A stretch of DNA of 28,466 nt from a virus. The position numbers and the translations under genes are program-made. The notes beneath the pieces are model-generated. The model saw nothing but the letters and a program-made list of their open reading frames with translations, did not search any database and was not told the DNA's origin. Below are positions 13,965 through 21,417 of the stretch, piece by piece; within the stretch, counting starts at the first letter, position 1; each line of letters opens with the position of its first letter. Location of the stretch: IMG/VR virus record IMGVR_UViG_3300031566_000287, positions 1 to 28,466 of that record; one strand, written 5' to 3'.

Positions 13965-15988
13965 ATCTGCAGCCGTCCTTTCTCGTCTCGCACTGGTTCT
14001 GCCGCCTTGTCCCAGCGGCGCATAAGGCAGGGGGAAGCACCGATTGGAACGTCGGGCAGGATCAGGTGCATCTGGCTCTTCCAGATCTCCGCCACCTTGT
14101 CCGCCTTCTCTCCCATGTCCGGGCCCTCTGGGATCTCCAGGAGAATCTCGTCGTGGATGAAGGCCTGGGGGTAGCATCCCTTGAGGTCCCCGACGTAGCA
14201 GGCCTTTGCCACCTCGAAGACGGCCAGCTTGGCTCCCTCAGCGGCTGGGCTCTGCAGGGCGGCCCCGTTGGCGCAGGCGCAGTAGGTGGCTCCGGCCCGA
14301 TACATGCCGAGGGGCGTGGAGTAGCAGTAGGAGTCAGGATCGTATGGATCCTTGCACCCCCTGTTGACCCACTGGAAATAGTCCTTCATCTCCAGGTAGA
14401 TGGCGAACCAAATCTGCCTGAGCTGGACGGCCTCTTCTCGGGTCACCAGGACGTCGTAGGTGTCCTTGGCGTAGGTCACGAACGTGTCCGGCCCTAAACC
14501 GCCGGGGAACCCCAGGCCTGTCGGCTTGGCGAATTTGCGCCAGTGCCCGAAGAACTTCTTTGAGCCGGGCCAGCTCTTCAGCTTCAGAAATTCCCGGTAG
14601 ATATCGTCCGGCTGGTCGCAACCGCTCCACTCCCTGAACTCCTCATCGAAGTGCCAGGCGAGCTGGGCCCCGAGGAACGCATGGAGATCGTAGCCGGCCA
14701 TGACCTTGTCCCAGTGGACAGAGTAGCCGAACAGCGATTTCGTCTTCTGGGCCAGGGCCACAAGCTCCAGGGCAGAGTAGTCGATGGAGCAGATCACGAA
14801 CCCGGGGCGGGCGACAAAGCAGCCCCTGGCCCGTGGGTCTACCTGCTGGATGTTGGTGGCCGGGTAGGGCTCCATCGGGGCTTCCTTGCGGTTACCGTAG
14901 GACGACGTGCGCCCAGTCTCCTTCAGGATATCGAAATTCGGATGGACCGAGTCGGCGGCCAGCTTGGGAAGCTCCGTGCCGGCCAGCCGGGCGAGGGCCT
15001 GCCGCTTCTGGTATTCCGCGAGGCGCTCGTCATAGGGCGCCAGCTCGGTGATCGTGCCGGCATCGGCCGCCACCTGGTCGGTCGCCGTCTTCTTGACTTC
15101 CCTTCCGTTCTTCTCGCACACCTCGACGATCACTTCCCCCAGCCTCTTGGTGTTGATGGAGGTGGGCTTTCCCTTGGTCGTGCCTTTGCCATTCTTGTAG
15201 GCCCGGGGAGGTTCAGATGGCCGAAGGATTCCAGATTGGATGAGGAGCTGCAGGTTGTCCTCGTGCAGGTCGACGGCCAGCTCCGCCGCCAGCTTGTCCC
15301 GGTGCTCCTGATCGATCTTGAAGCCTCGGACGGTCATGAGGCGGAGCGCGAAGTCCACGGAGGTCTGGAAGGTGTGGGTCGTCATGGAGCCGGGGCCTGT
15401 AGGGTTCGCCTGCTTCTCCTGCTCCTCCCAGATCCTCAAGGTGTCGATGGCGTCCTGGATGGCGTAGCGCGAGGCCTCCTCGGGGTATTCGGAGATGGGC
15501 TTGCCGTCCAGCTCGCTGTAGCGCAGGCGCCAGGCATCGGGGGAGTTCTTCTCCTCGGACCTGTCCTCACCGAACCTGTTGAGGACGAGCGCGGCCAGGG
15601 AATAGGCGATCTTCTGCTCACTTCCGTCAGGCATGTAGAGCTTGTCGATCTTTCCGATGGTCGATAGGTTCAGGAGCTTCTCCCGGATGCGCGTGTCCGT
15701 CACTCTGTGCGCGTCCAGGGCCTTGAAGATGACGGGCAAGAGGTGCGGCCAGGTCCTGGCAATGACTGTCAGATCGTATGCGGTGTTGTGGCCGACGAGC
15801 AGCGTGTCCGGATCGTCGAACAGGCTGTGAAGCAGGACCGGCAGGCTGTCGTCGCAAGAGGCCAGCAGATCCCTCTTGATGACCCCGTCGATACGTGAAG
15901 CAAACGACGCGCAGACCACCTTCGGCGCCACGGCATCTCCAGGGCCGATGAGATAGGTCTCCGTGTCGAATGCTACCACGTTCTTCAT
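13946..15988 (-). CDS. Family A DNA polymerase with 3'-5' exonuclease
   Basis: A 680-aa protein with ATG at 15988, overlapping the upstream stop as ATGA, with GAGGAG upstream. The exonuclease domain has FDTE (Asp8, Glu10), HNTAYD (Asn68, Asp72) and YAIQD (Tyr175, Asp179), the three Exo motifs. The polymerase domain has TGRTSS (358-363), motif A IDYSALELVALAQ (Asp403), motif B RKFAKPTGLGFPGG (Lys488) and motif C IHDEILLE (Asp613, Glu614). It copies the phage genome and proofreads. Compared with E. coli Pol I, motif B has Leu and Gly where Phe762 and Tyr766 would be, and motif A has Val in place of the Arg after Glu-Leu. Primase, helicase, SSB-like and nuclease genes are in the same operon. Confidence 0.92.
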   Translation of the reverse strand: MKNVVAFDTETYLIGPGDAVAPKVVCASFASRIDGVIKRDLLASCDDSLPVLLHSLFDDPDTLLVGHNTAYDLTVIARTWPHLLPVIFKALDAHRVTDTRIREKLLNLSTIGKIDKLYMPDGSEQKIAYSLAALVLNRFGEDRSEEKNSPDAWRLRYSELDGKPISEYPEEASRYAIQDAIDTLRIWEEQEKQANPTGPGSMTTHTFQTSVDFALRLMTVRGFKIDQEHRDKLAAELAVDLHEDNLQLLIQSGILRPSEPPRAYKNGKGTTKGKPTSINTKRLGEVIVEVCEKNGREVKKTATDQVAADAGTITELAPYDERLAEYQKRQALARLAGTELPKLAADSVHPNFDILKETGRTSSYGNRKEAPMEPYPATNIQQVDPRARGCFVARPGFVICSIDYSALELVALAQKTKSLFGYSVHWDKVMAGYDLHAFLGAQLAWHFDEEFREWSGCDQPDDIYREFLKLKSWPGSKKFFGHWRKFAKPTGLGFPGGLGPDTFVTYAKDTYDVLVTREEAVQLRQIWFAIYLEMKDYFQWVNRGCKDPYDPDSYCYSTPLGMYRAGATYCACANGAALQSPAAEGAKLAVFEVAKACYVGDLKGCYPQAFIHDEILLEIPEGPDMGEKADKVAEIWKSQMHLILPDVPIGASPCLMRRWDKAAEPVRDEKGRLQIWSPSS

Positions 15989-16245
15989 TTCCGCAGCTCC
16001 TCTTTGATGAACATCATGATGTGCTTGGCGAGTTGTCGAGACAGGCCCTTGTCCTGCTCCACCCCGTTGATGAAGATGCGCTCCAGTTGCTCGTTCTTGT
16101 CGAGGTGGATCTCCAGCCGCTTCGTCGGCAGGTCGCTGGTCATCCAGTTCCCTCCCAGGATGCGGGTCGCCCACAGGTAGGTGTCGTTTGGGGAGGCCAA
16201 GATCTTCCTGATCTTGCCCTGGTCGTCTTTGATGAGCACTGTCAT
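15985..16245 (-). CDS. Small protein upstream of the polymerase, unknown function
   Basis: An 86-aa protein starting MTVLIKDDQGKIRKILA. Both ends overlap neighbours by four bases (ATGA), and GGGAG precedes the start at 16245. The pattern is a beta-rich N-terminal half (TYLWATRILGGNW, KRLEIHLDKNEQLERIFING), then a helical, basic C-terminus. It might be a polymerase accessory, but no motif supports this; the function is unknown. Confidence 0.65.
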   Translation of the reverse strand: MTVLIKDDQGKIRKILASPNDTYLWATRILGGNWMTSDLPTKRLEIHLDKNEQLERIFINGVEQDKGLSRQLAKHIMMFIKEELRK

Positions 16246-16496
16246 CGCATCAGCTCCCAGGGCTTCTTGGCCCCAAACTCGTCCTCGTTCTTGTCCTGCG
16301 CCTTGGCGTAGGACGCCTTCTTCTTCATGTCGTTGCCAGGGAACCCAGAGCCTTTGAAGATGGTCCCCTGGCCTCCGGTGATGCGTCGGTTCATGTCGCA
16401 GCCACAAGATGGACAGGCCACCTGAGGGTCCTCTGTCATCCCATGGTTGACTTCCGATTCCTTGCCGCATTGCGGACATCGGTATTCGTAGATCAT
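16242..16496 (-). CDS. FmdB-family zinc ribbon protein
   Basis: An 84-aa protein starting MIYEYRCPQCGKESE, with GGAGG five bases before the ATG. The first half holds two Cys pairs, CPQC (7-10) and CPSC (28-31), a zinc ribbon, followed by GTIFKGSGFPGND (45-56), the hallmark end of the FmdB/CxxC_CxxC_SSSS regulatory group. The C-terminus is a charged tail. FmdB-type proteins are small regulators or adaptor-like factors of poorly defined role, sometimes found in phages. It lies downstream of a strong stem-loop and begins a run of co-translated genes leading into the polymerase. Confidence 0.82.
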   Translation of the reverse strand: MIYEYRCPQCGKESEVNHGMTEDPQVACPSCGCDMNRRITGGQGTIFKGSGFPGNDMKKKASYAKAQDKNEDEFGAKKPWELMR

Positions 16497-16516
16497 GATT
16501 GCCTCCAGAGAGAAGG

Positions 16517-16578
16517 AGTCCCGCCGGCCGCGCTGTCCACCCCTGAGGTATGATACGGGCGCGGCGACCGGCGGGACT
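16517..16578 (-). terminator. Strong stem-loop upstream of the FmdB gene, possible weak terminator
   Basis: An 11-bp perfect inverted repeat (16517-16527 with 16568-16578) extends inward by six more pairs after a three-base bulge, leaving a 25-base loop. It lies between the SSB-like gene end and the FmdB gene ribosome site. On the minus strand the stem is followed by CCTTCTCTC, not a clean T-run, so it may be an attenuator, an RNA processing site or a message-stabilising structure. On the plus strand it is followed by TTT, but no plus-strand gene is present. Confidence 0.5.
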
Positions 16579-16584
16579 TTTGAA

Positions 16585-17103
16585 TTATTCGAGTTCCGCC
16601 AGGCGCTCCTGCTCCTCGGCGGTGAGGAACTTCTCGATGACGTCGGCGGGGATCTTCTCCTTGATCTCCTCCGCGTCCAGGCTGCGGACGTAGTTGACCA
16701 AGGTGAAGGGCGTGTCCTTCTTGGTCATGACGATCTTGTTCTGCAGCTCCACGACGCGCCCGGACAGCGGCTGCTCGTCGGAAACCACTTCCATGGCCTC
16801 CTCCTCGCCCACCTGGCTCTCTTCGACCGCCATCACGTTGGACACGAAGGCCTTGAAGTTGGGGAGGAAGGAGTCGTTCTTCCGCATGAGCAGTTGGCTC
16901 ATCTGCTCCCCGGGGCGGTGCGCCTGCTCGGCCGGGTCCTCGGCCAGGGTGACCAGGTTCACCATCTCGATGGCGACGAAGTCATCCCCCTTGCGGGTCT
17001 TGTCCTGCTTCACCCGGCGGATCAGCACCAGGTAGTGGCCGGCCTTGACGTAGTTGGCTCCACGGCTTGCTTTTGCGTCTTTGATCCCGTCGAAAAGTCC
17101 CAT
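16585..17103 (-). CDS. Putative single-stranded DNA-binding (OB-fold-like) protein
   Basis: A 172-aa protein beginning MGLFDGIKDAKASRG, with TGGAGAA upstream of ATG 17103. The N-terminal half has the strand pattern seen in phage SSB-like proteins: NYVKAGHYLVLIRRVKQ (17-33), RKGDDFVAIEMVNL (37-50), then NFKAFVSNVM. The C-terminal half is acidic and helical, ending EEQERLAELE, which recalls the acidic tips of SSBs that bind partner proteins. The assignment also uses its place between helicase and polymerase. It could be another nucleic acid-binding accessory. The first seven residues resemble those of the SNF2-like helicase. Confidence 0.5.
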   Translation of the reverse strand: MGLFDGIKDAKASRGANYVKAGHYLVLIRRVKQDKTRKGDDFVAIEMVNLVTLAEDPAEQAHRPGEQMSQLLMRKNDSFLPNFKAFVSNVMAVEESQVGEEEAMEVVSDEQPLSGRVVELQNKIVMTKKDTPFTLVNYVRSLDAEEIKEKIPADVIEKFLTAEEQERLAELE

Positions 17104-17105
17104 GT

Positions 17106-17291
17106 TCAGTTCTCCATTTCTTCTTCTTCGACACAGATCTCCGCTACACTGCGAAGGTTACGAATCCATTCTGAGAGCAGGTCTTCTTCGTCCTCCCGAA
17201 GATGCGGCCAGAACTCGCTCTGGTCAAACCTGTCGCACTCGTCCTTGATCTTGTCCCACCGGACCTGTTTCTTTGTCGTTTCCATGCCCAA
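17106..17291 (-). CDS. Small acidic protein, unknown function
   Basis: A 61-aa protein if the TTG at 17291 is used (GGGGGAG five bases upstream), or 59 aa from the ATG at 17285, whose distance from the ribosome site is longer than usual. It is acidic, with Trp residues spaced along a helix (QVRWDKIKDECDRF, SEFWPHL, SEWIRNL) and a C-terminal EEEEMEN. Such small acidic proteins can bind basic or DNA-binding partners. It sits between the helicase and SSB-like genes, separated by two bases from each. No family is recognised. Confidence 0.6.
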   Translation of the reverse strand: MGMETTKKQVRWDKIKDECDRFDQSEFWPHLREDEEDLLSEWIRNLRSVAEICVEEEEMEN

Positions 17292-17293
17292 CT

Positions 17294-19378
17294 CTACTCC
17301 CCCTTGTCCGCGCTGTCAACACCGAATCTTTCCTGGAAAAATCTGACCTGCTCTGGGTTCAGCGGCTTGGGCTGGAGGCCCTTCTCTCTGAGGAACTCCT
17401 GAGAGTAGATACGCGGCATGGGAGTGTGAGTTCCAAAGATTAGCTTCTGTCTCATTCCGGTCGTCTGCTGGATGTAGGTGGCATCCGACAACGTCGCGGC
17501 GTAGAGCACATGCTCCCAGGTCATGGTGTGGAAGGTGTGGACCAGAAGCTCGTCCGCCGACTGCCCGTTGCGATGGGTCCTGCCGACGATCTGCTCGGCG
17601 TCCTTGGCAGGCCTGGGCCACTGGACGAAGCATTGGTTCTTGAAGTGCTGGAGGTTCTTGCCAATGCCGTGGGCCGGCATGGAGGCCACGCAGAGCTTCC
17701 CGGCGTTCCCGGGGTCGCAGATCCTGCGGTTGCCAGCCTCTCCAGCCGCGCACTCCAGCCCCGGCAGGCCGGCCTCCAGGAGCGCCTCCAGGATCCACCG
17801 GCCGATCTCCTGGTGGTAGACCCACAGGATGGCCCCTTCACCCCCCAGGGACTGGGCCCACTTCACGACATGGCGAATCTTGTAGTCGCACACCCGCACG
17901 GTGATGCTGTCCCGGTTCGGGCGCCCCTCGAAGTCCAGGTCCTTCATCCTTCGCCAGAGCCCGGCCAGCAGCCCTCCCACCTTCTTTCCGCCGTTGCGGG
18001 AGATCTCCGACCCCACGAGCATGGGAGTGTCCATCCCCTTCGGGGGGTCGTGCAAGAACTCTCGGAGCCCAACAGCATACTCCTGAGCCGCATGGTGGTG
18101 CTCCTTGGCGCGATCTAGGCGGGAGGAGGCTTCCGACACGGGCAGGCCCTCGCGTGCAGCCAAGGCCTCTGGTTCGGGCCATACGAGAGAATTGAAGAAT
18201 CCAGCCGACAGCTCATAGAGCCACTTGTATGTGTGGATGGCGTGCTCGATCTCGTCGCCGTTCGGCGTGAGGAATTTGTCCTGGACCTGGTTGATGAGGT
18301 GCTCCAAGTGGGTGAAGCCCTCCGCCGCCTCAGGCTTGTCCACTGGCAAATTCTGGAACACCAGGCTTGTGCCGATGTCTGAGTCGCTGGTGGAGACGAC
18401 GCCAGGGCAGGTCGTGAGCCGGAGCCGGTAGGCCTTGCGGAGCCCAGGCTGGGTGGCAGGGAACTTCTCCGCCGGCTGGATGCCCTTGGCCCATTCGAGG
18501 AGTGGGAAGAGCACTCGCATCTGGTCGTCGTTGGGAGGCTCGCTCGTGGAGTCGAGGACGGCTCCCCACTCCTGGCACATGATCGGGCTGCGCGGCAGGG
18601 GGCAGTTCTCCCCCAGGCAGAACCGGATCAGGTGGGAGTAGTCGGAGATTCCCTTGGAGGTGATGGTCCCGGACAGGCAGACGAGCTGGGGATTGTGGTC
18701 CCGGATGAAATTCATGAGACGCTTGGTCCGGGCCGCCGTCCTGTTCTTCAGGAGGTGAGCCTCGTCCGCGATGATCAGCCCCGGCTCGATGGTCTCTAGG
18801 ATCTTCACGGAGTCTGTAGTGGACAGGAAGGAGTAGGGGATCACGTAGCAGCCGATCAGCCCCTTCTCGATCATGTGGGCCCTCTGCGCCTTGGTCTTCC
18901 CCGCCATCCCATGAAACTGGACGGGCAACACGGTCCGCTTCCTGGCCCACGGGATATCCCGCTTGAAGAGCTGCTCATAGACCTGGGGCGGGACCAGGAT
19001 CACAGAGCGGTGAATGTGCAGCTCCTTGTAGGCATGCGCCGCGATCAGGAGGGTGATCAGGGTCTTACCCTGCCCGACCCCGATGGGGGCGAAGAGCCCG
19101 CCGGCCTCGCGGTAGGCTGCTACGGCAGTGGCTTGGATGGGGAACAGGCGCCAGCCGGACTCGAACGTGTCCGCGAGGAGGACCTCACGGTTGAGCTTCT
19201 CCAGCTCGAATTCCTTTGCAAGCTCCCGGATCGGCAGGTTGGTCACCCTTCTGACTTCTGCCACGTCCGGGGGAATATCCCGCCTCCCGATCCGGAGCCG
19301 CTCCAGTAGACTGGAGGTTTTCTTCGGCTCCGGATCGGGCATCCGACCTCTCTCCTTCAGCTTGTCAAGGAGGCTCAC
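17294..19378 (-). CDS. SNF2-like superfamily 2 helicase
   Basis: A 694-aa protein from a GTG at 19378 whose ribosome site (GAAAGAAG) is weak; an ATG at 19342 with AAGGAG nine bases upstream would give 682 aa. The N-terminal repeat MSLLDKLKER and SSLLERLRIG argues for the longer form. It has a glutamine near residue 82 (FPIQATAV), Walker A IGVGQGKT (99-106), DEAH (205-208), motif III LSGT (235-238), and motif VI QIVGRTHRNGQ (596-606), the last being typical of SNF2-type enzymes. These translocate on double-stranded DNA to remodel or unwind it; phage forms assist replication or recombination. It is co-transcribed with a Cas4/AddB-like nuclease and an SSB-like protein. The middle region, with no obvious domain, is larger than the minimal core. 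Confidence 0.88.
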   Translation of the reverse strand: MSLLDKLKERGRMPDPEPKKTSSLLERLRIGRRDIPPDVAEVRRVTNLPIRELAKEFELEKLNREVLLADTFESGWRLFPIQATAVAAYREAGGLFAPIGVGQGKTLITLLIAAHAYKELHIHRSVILVPPQVYEQLFKRDIPWARKRTVLPVQFHGMAGKTKAQRAHMIEKGLIGCYVIPYSFLSTTDSVKILETIEPGLIIADEAHLLKNRTAARTKRLMNFIRDHNPQLVCLSGTITSKGISDYSHLIRFCLGENCPLPRSPIMCQEWGAVLDSTSEPPNDDQMRVLFPLLEWAKGIQPAEKFPATQPGLRKAYRLRLTTCPGVVSTSDSDIGTSLVFQNLPVDKPEAAEGFTHLEHLINQVQDKFLTPNGDEIEHAIHTYKWLYELSAGFFNSLVWPEPEALAAREGLPVSEASSRLDRAKEHHHAAQEYAVGLREFLHDPPKGMDTPMLVGSEISRNGGKKVGGLLAGLWRRMKDLDFEGRPNRDSITVRVCDYKIRHVVKWAQSLGGEGAILWVYHQEIGRWILEALLEAGLPGLECAAGEAGNRRICDPGNAGKLCVASMPAHGIGKNLQHFKNQCFVQWPRPAKDAEQIVGRTHRNGQSADELLVHTFHTMTWEHVLYAATLSDATYIQQTTGMRQKLIFGTHTPMPRIYSQEFLREKGLQPKPLNPEQVRFFQERFGVDSADKGE

Positions 19379-19381
19379 AGT

Positions 19382-19696
19382 TCAGAACTTCTTTCCCCCA
19401 TGCCGATACGCACGGGTGTCGTTGTAATCCATCTTCGCCCGGAGGGCCCCGATGAGGTCCAGCTTCAGCTCCTTGGCCATGTCCAGGATTCTGATGATCG
19501 TGTCCGCCAGCTCCTCCTCGACCCCGGAAAACTCCGGGATCTTGTCGCTCTGCATGTTCACCCTCTCGGCCTCCAGGGCCTCGGACAACTCCGAGTGGAC
19601 GAGAGCGATCAAGGTCCCGAACTCCCTGGGCTTGTCCCACCAGCCCTTGTCGTGGGCATACTGGTTGATCCGGTCCATGAGATCCTGGATGCGCAT
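19382..19696 (-). CDS. MazG-like nucleoside triphosphate pyrophosphohydrolase
   Basis: A 104-aa helical protein with ATG at 19696 overlapping the nuclease stop (TGATG) and GGAGG seven bases before it. It has the all-alpha NTP-PPase signature: HSELSEALEAER (34-45, Glu36 and Glu39), VEEELADTIIRILD (59-72, Glu62 and Asp65), and a basic C-terminal KMDYNDTRAYRHGGKKF. These enzymes convert dNTPs or NTPs to monophosphate and pyrophosphate using Mg2+, cleaning the pool or removing an alarmone. A second, unrelated-looking pyrophosphohydrolase candidate lies at 13155-13517. Confidence 0.85.
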   Translation of the reverse strand: MRIQDLMDRINQYAHDKGWWDKPREFGTLIALVHSELSEALEAERVNMQSDKIPEFSGVEEELADTIIRILDMAKELKLDLIGALRAKMDYNDTRAYRHGGKKF

Positions 19697-20532
19697 CAGA
19701 TTCCCTCCACGATGTTCTCGAACCGGGAGCGGAGGCCCTGGACGAATGCCTTCATCTCGGGGGTCGAGTCCGGGGCCGCCACGAACACGTCGGTCAGGAT
19801 CTCGACATGCCCTGCCGCGAGGGTGAGCATGTCCCTCCGCTTGAAAACATCGAGGGACCAGAAGCTGTCGGGAGCATCGTCCCCGAGGTCGGCCAGGATC
19901 AAGGCCATGGCAGCCTTGAAGATCCGCTCCACGCAGTTCACGGTCCGGCCCACAGGCATGCACCGGACGTAGAGCGTCGGCCCTTCCGGGGGCTCCACAG
20001 GGAACGTGCCGGCCGACACGATCCTGGCCTCGGGCGGCAGGTAGGCTTCCGGTGGGAAGGGCGTCGTCTGGATGGGCTTGGCGATCTCGTTGAGCATCGC
20101 CGGGGGTTCCTCCTTCAGCGGCTTGACTTCCTCCTCAACCCCAGTCTGGCCCGTGATCTCGATGGGCGTCTTGTTCTTGCTCCCCTTGGGCCGGCCCCGG
20201 CGCTTCGGCTTCTCCTCGGCAGGTCCGGGGACTTCCGGGGGGACTTCCGGGGCGACTTCCGGGGCGTCTGCTGGGGAGTTTGGAGGAGCCGGTGCCGGCT
20301 CCGGAGCGCTGGCGGTCTCAACGACGGGCGCGGGCTCCGGAGTCGGGGCCGGTGGAACTTCCATGTCCTTGTTGGAATCCATGCAGGCCTTGCACGGGAA
20401 CCCCTTGGAATTCTGGCCCTTCCCTCCGCAGGCGATGCAGGGTATGGCGACTTTGGGATCCTCGACGGCCGGAGCTTCGGGCTCGGCCTGGCATGGCAGC
20501 TTCTTCTTCTTCATCTTGTCGAACAGCGACAT
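19696..20532 (-). CDS. Possible internally initiated zinc knuckle/AT-hook protein
   Basis: Within the nuclease gene an in-frame ATG at 20532 (residue 296, MSLFDKMKKKK) has AAAAGGAG at 20542-20549, nine bases upstream, as strong as real gene starts nearby. It lies just after the nuclease domain and before the zinc knuckle. The resulting product would be 278 aa with DNA-binding modules only. The residues resemble the true N-termini of the helicase (MSLLDKLKER) and SSB-like protein (MGLFDGIKDA). It could equally be a relic of an ancient gene fusion. Confidence 0.35.
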   Translation of the reverse strand: MSLFDKMKKKKLPCQAEPEAPAVEDPKVAIPCIACGGKGQNSKGFPCKACMDSNKDMEVPPAPTPEPAPVVETASAPEPAPAPPNSPADAPEVAPEVPPEVPGPAEEKPKRRGRPKGSKNKTPIEITGQTGVEEEVKPLKEEPPAMLNEIAKPIQTTPFPPEAYLPPEARIVSAGTFPVEPPEGPTLYVRCMPVGRTVNCVERIFKAAMALILADLGDDAPDSFWSLDVFKRRDMLTLAAGHVEILTDVFVAAPDSTPEMKAFVQGLRSRFENIVEGI

Positions 20533-21417
20533 TTCTTCCGTCTCCTTTTGGTCAAACTGCTGACCCGACTTGTCTATGATCTGCTTGATCCTCTTGGTGT
20601 AGTCCTTGATCGAATTCTTTCCACCGCAAATCGAGAGGAACGGACAGCCTCCATAGGCATTGCAGGCCTTGGTGTCTTCTGCGCCCGCCACGAATGCCCA
20701 CTCGCCAGAAGCATACTCCGAACTCTGGAGAACGGTCGAGCGAAGGTCCAGCATTTCCTTCGCCATCTGTGTCAGTTCCATCCAGAACTCGTCGACACGA
20801 GGCAGGTCGACGTGGGCTTCCGCCACCTGCACGCGGGGGGACGGCTGCCGAACGAATTGATTGTGGCGAATCAGGACCGGCCTCTCCGGCAGGCCCTTCA
20901 GGTGGCGCTGGTAGAATGCGTAGGCAGCATAGATCAGCATCTGCGGATCGTCCTGGATGGAGGCCTCGGAGAGGCAGTAGCGGCTGTTCTTGCTGACCTT
21001 GTGGTCATGGACCTCAGCGTCTTCCAGGAGCATGAGGTCAATGTAGCCCGTCAAACCCACGTCATCGACGACCGGCAGGTCGAACTTCTTCTCGATCTCC
21101 CTACCGGGGCGACGGAGGACGATGCCCGAGTCGATGCCGAGCTGGACCAGTGCCTTGATCTCTTCGGCCTCCTCGTCGGTCACGGTCCCGTCCTTGCAGG
21201 TCATCCACCCGTCTGGATAGATGTTCACCGACTTCCCCGCCTTGTCCCTGCCGGTCTCGTCCGCCTCAAGCCAGCGGGCCAGTACGGCATGCGTCACGGT
21301 CCCGAGGATCTGAGCGGCGGCGGATTTAGCGACCTGGGGCAGTCGCCAGACTCTCTCGAACGCCCACTTCCTCCTGCAGGCAAGGAAGGTCTTATACTGC
21401 GTGGCTGAAATGATCAC
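19696..21417 (-). CDS. Cas4/AddB-like PD-(D/E)XK nuclease fused to zinc knuckle and AT-hook
   Basis: A 573-aa protein from a GTG at 21417 (overlapping the previous stop as GTGA, with GAGGAGGAA upstream). Residues 1-265 are a RecB-type nuclease: Cys14, His43 in GTVTHAVL, Asp127 in TGYIDLML, Asp138-x-Lys140, and three further cysteines C252, C258 and C264, the pattern of a 4Fe-4S cluster in Cas4 and AddB. Residues 327-345 contain two CxxC pairs (zinc knuckle), 353-402 a Pro/Ala/Glu linker with a repeat, and 404-416 KRRGRPKGSKNK, an AT-hook. The C-terminal 90 residues form a helical domain of unknown function. It probably processes DNA ends with the neighbouring helicase. An internal start at 20532 may yield the C-terminal part alone. 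Confidence 0.85.
   Translation of the reverse strand: MIISATQYKTFLACRRKWAFERVWRLPQVAKSAAAQILGTVTHAVLARWLEADETGRDKAGKSVNIYPDGWMTCKDGTVTDEEAEEIKALVQLGIDSGIVLRRPGREIEKKFDLPVVDDVGLTGYIDLMLLEDAEVHDHKVSKNSRYCLSEASIQDDPQMLIYAAYAFYQRHLKGLPERPVLIRHNQFVRQPSPRVQVAEAHVDLPRVDEFWMELTQMAKEMLDLRSTVLQSSEYASGEWAFVAGAEDTKACNAYGGCPFLSICGGKNSIKDYTKRIKQIIDKSGQQFDQKETEEMSLFDKMKKKKLPCQAEPEAPAVEDPKVAIPCIACGGKGQNSKGFPCKACMDSNKDMEVPPAPTPEPAPVVETASAPEPAPAPPNSPADAPEVAPEVPPEVPGPAEEKPKRRGRPKGSKNKTPIEITGQTGVEEEVKPLKEEPPAMLNEIAKPIQTTPFPPEAYLPPEARIVSAGTFPVEPPEGPTLYVRCMPVGRTVNCVERIFKAAMALILADLGDDAPDSFWSLDVFKRRDMLTLAAGHVEILTDVFVAAPDSTPEMKAFVQGLRSRFENIVEGI
20230..20265. repeat. Three tandem 12-bp repeats within the nuclease gene linker
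   Basis: Three consecutive 12-base copies of GACTTCCGGGG(G/C) type at 20230-20241, 20242-20253 and 20254-20265 encode the repeated PEV(A/P) part of the proline-rich linker between the zinc knuckle and AT-hook. The copies differ by one base. Such repeats expand and contract by slippage, so the linker length may vary between relatives. Confidence 0.8.

Noticed and set aside
20229-20270. Short tandem repeats that might be a CRISPR or iteron array
   Set aside because: The 12-bp units are directly adjacent with no spacers and encode a proline-rich linker in frame.
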